Positions 62,331 to 64,000 of a stretch of DNA of 64,000 bases are shown one piece after another. The notes under the pieces were generated by a model. The model saw only the letters and a program-made list of their open reading frames with translations, was not told where the DNA came from and did no database searches. The position numbers were made by a program, and so were the translations under genes. Each line of letters opens with the position of its first letter. Position 1 is the first letter of the stretch. This stretch comes from Campylobacterales bacterium (lineage in GTDB: Bacteria > Campylobacterota > Campylobacteria > Campylobacterales > Sulfurimonadaceae): positions 1 to 64,000 of the forward strand of contig JAPLGM010000017.1 in assembly GCA_026390165.1 (NCBI GenBank). The letters run 5' to 3'.

Positions 62331-64000
62331 ATGGATAATGTTATGTCACAACAAATTGCATTTATTATTGATAATATCGCCGATTATCAGACCCTCGTTG
62401 CAGGAATTCCTGCTGAAACTATAGTTTATGTCCTCGATAGTCGTGGTGATGCCCTCGCACAAATGGCGGCGATTACAGCTGATTATTCGAATCTTAGTGC
62501 AATTCATCTTATCTCTCATGGTAGCGACGGAGTGATTAACTTAGGTGGGTTGAGTCTCAACAGCGATAATCTGAACACTTACGCCGATACTCTCTCCAAA
62601 ATTGGTGCAAGCCTAAGTGATTCGGGGGATATTTTCCTTTACGGTTGTAATGTTGCCGAAGATCAGAGTGGAGTTGATTTTATTGGTAAATTTGCCCTTA
62701 CCACGGGAGCGGATATCGCCGCCTCGAATGATATGACGGGTGCTAGCAGCCTCGGCGGAAACTGGACGTTGGAAGCAACGAATGGGACGGTGGAGCGCGG
62801 ACTCATTTTTTCCGAAGAACAATTAGCTCATTTCAATAGTCTATTAATAGCACCGGTAAGCACGGATATTAGCGGAACGTTGTTGACAACTAATACTTTT
62901 GATAGACCGCAAACCTTTGCAGATGTTGACCAACAAGATTATACTCCGACATTTTATGCGGCGACTCCTGGAGACATAGTAGGGCAAATGGGGAGTCAGT
63001 TCAATTACTTTACCAGAAATGTTACCCCAAGTGCAGACGGTACGTTTACATTTAACGTGACGGCGGCAGAGTTTTCTGATACTTTTCTATTGCTGTATGA
63101 TGGCTCGTTCGATCCTGCTCACCCGCTAACCAATCTGATTTTGGCACAAGACGATAGTGCTACCTTATGGTCACAGTTTAGTTATGGTTTGACGGCCAAT
63201 CATACCTATGTATTGGTTTTGACGAGTTTTGGTAGCGGAACCACAGGTACGCTTACTGTTAACGTGTCCGGCCCCAGTGCTGTTACTGTTGCCGCAAACG
63301 CATTTTCCTCCGATGCACCGGCGGGACCTTCCGTAAGCTCTGCGACCTACGATGCCAGTACCAACGTTCTGACGGTGACCGGTACCAACATGACGACGGG
63401 CGATACGATCGATCCGACCAAACTGACCCTCACCGGTCAGGGCGGCAATACCTACACGCTCACCAGCGCCAATGTCACCGCCACCAATGCCACCACTTTT
63501 TCGATCACGCTCAATGCCGCCGATCAGATCAACGTCGAAGGGCTGCTAAACCAAAATGGCACCTCTTCGGTAGGCGGTACGACGTTTAATCTGGCCGCTG
63601 CGGCAAGCTGGGATTCGACCGCCACAGCCGCAGCCGACCTTACCGGTAACGGCGTCACCGTCAGCAACACGCAGACGCCGACCATCACCTCGGTAACTTA
63701 TGATGCCGGTACGGGTTCGCTGGTAGTGACCGGCACCAATCTGGTCAAAACCACGGGTGCGACCAACGACATCACCGCCAACAAACTCACCTTTACGGGC
63801 GAAGGGGGAAGTACCTATACCCTCACCGACACCTCAAACGTCGAGATCACATCCGGCACTGGATTCACGATCACACTCAGTGCAACCGACCTTGCCGCGC
63901 TCGATCAAATCATGAACAAAAACGGTGCTATTTCGACGGGGGGCACCACCTACAACCTTGCCGCCGCAGACGACTGGAACAGCGTGATTACCGGCGGCAC
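62331..64000 (+). CDS. Giant DUF4347-domain adhesin-like protein (partial, runs off window)
   Basis: Manual translation from ATG at 62331 stays open to 64000: IHLISHGSDG...IFLYGCNVAEDQSG...GADIAASNDMTG...GGNWTLEATNG, PPC-like region, then tandem ~117-aa repeats. Confidence 0.88.
   Translation, partial: MDNVMSQQIAFIIDNIADYQTLVAGIPAETIVYVLDSRGDALAQMAAITADYSNLSAIHLISHGSDGVINLGGLSLNSDNLNTYADTLSKIGASLSDSGDIFLYGCNVAEDQSGVDFIGKFALTTGADIAASNDMTGASSLGGNWTLEATNGTVERGLIFSEEQLAHFNSLLIAPVSTDISGTLLTTNTFDRPQTFADVDQQDYTPTFYAATPGDIVGQMGSQFNYFTRNVTPSADGTFTFNVTAAEFSDTFLLLYDGSFDPAHPLTNLILAQDDSATLWSQFSYGLTANHTYVLVLTSFGSGTTGTLTVNVSGPSAVTVAANAFSSDAPAGPSVSSATYDASTNVLTVTGTNMTTGDTIDPTKLTLTGQGGNTYTLTSANVTATNATTFSITLNAADQINVEGLLNQNGTSSVGGTTFNLAAAASWDSTATAAADLTGNGVTVSNTQTPTITSVTYDAGTGSLVVTGTNLVKTTGATNDITANKLTFTGEGGSTYTLTDTSNVEITSGTGFTITLSATDLAALDQIMNKNGAISTGGTTYNLAAADDWNSVITGG
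63327..64000 (+). repeat. Tandem ~117-aa coding repeats (two units visible)
   Basis: PSVSSATYDASTNVLTVTGTN... from 63327 and PTITSVTYDAGTGSLVVTGTN... from 63678, 351 bp apart. Confidence 0.85.

Noticed and set aside
1-64000. CRISPR arrays, tRNA or rRNA genes
   Set aside because: No regularly spaced direct repeats, CCA-ended cloverleaf or rRNA-like sequence noticed; tRNAscan-SE and a CRISPR finder would be needed to exclude them fully.

Overview
64 kb chromosomal window. Gene content and protein style (GluRS2-like gltX, HDOD, Campylobacterota-type operons) suggest a Campylobacterota genome of the Sulfuricurvum/Sulfurimonas type; this taxonomic call is inference. About 0.9-49 kb is mostly dense housekeeping: ilvA, ppx/gppA, ilvBN, lpxD, aspC, metG, fbp, mobB, gltX, nadE, lpxK, argB, pepA, trpB, apt, rpiB, lepB, folD, queC, maeB, a DEAD-box helicase. 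Signalling genes and a nine-CxxCH cytochrome lipoprotein are interspersed. Accessory or plastic segments are: (i) the left edge, where an IS21-like terminus interrupts a tyrosine integrase; (ii) 37.5-38.6 kb, a decayed MNT gene followed by an intact MNT/HepT toxin-antitoxin pair coupled to queC; (iii) 49.2-56.5 kb, a compact SNF2 helicase / unknown 600-aa protein / RecQ operon with a DUF234 protein; (iv) 57.7-59.7 kb, a scar of histidine-kinase and cysD fragments next to an AAA-ATPase/PD-(D/E)XK gene; (v) 60-64 kb, three tandem secreted tail-collar-like proteins followed by a giant DUF4347 adhesin-like ORF that runs off the right edge and is missing from the ORF track. The best candidates for undescribed biology are the SNF2/600-aa/RecQ module, the collar-triplet plus DUF4347 locus, a DegT-family protein lacking its catalytic lysine, and a two-copy intergenic hairpin repeat. 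No tRNA, rRNA or CRISPR array was recognised. All family calls come from reading motifs by eye, without database searches.
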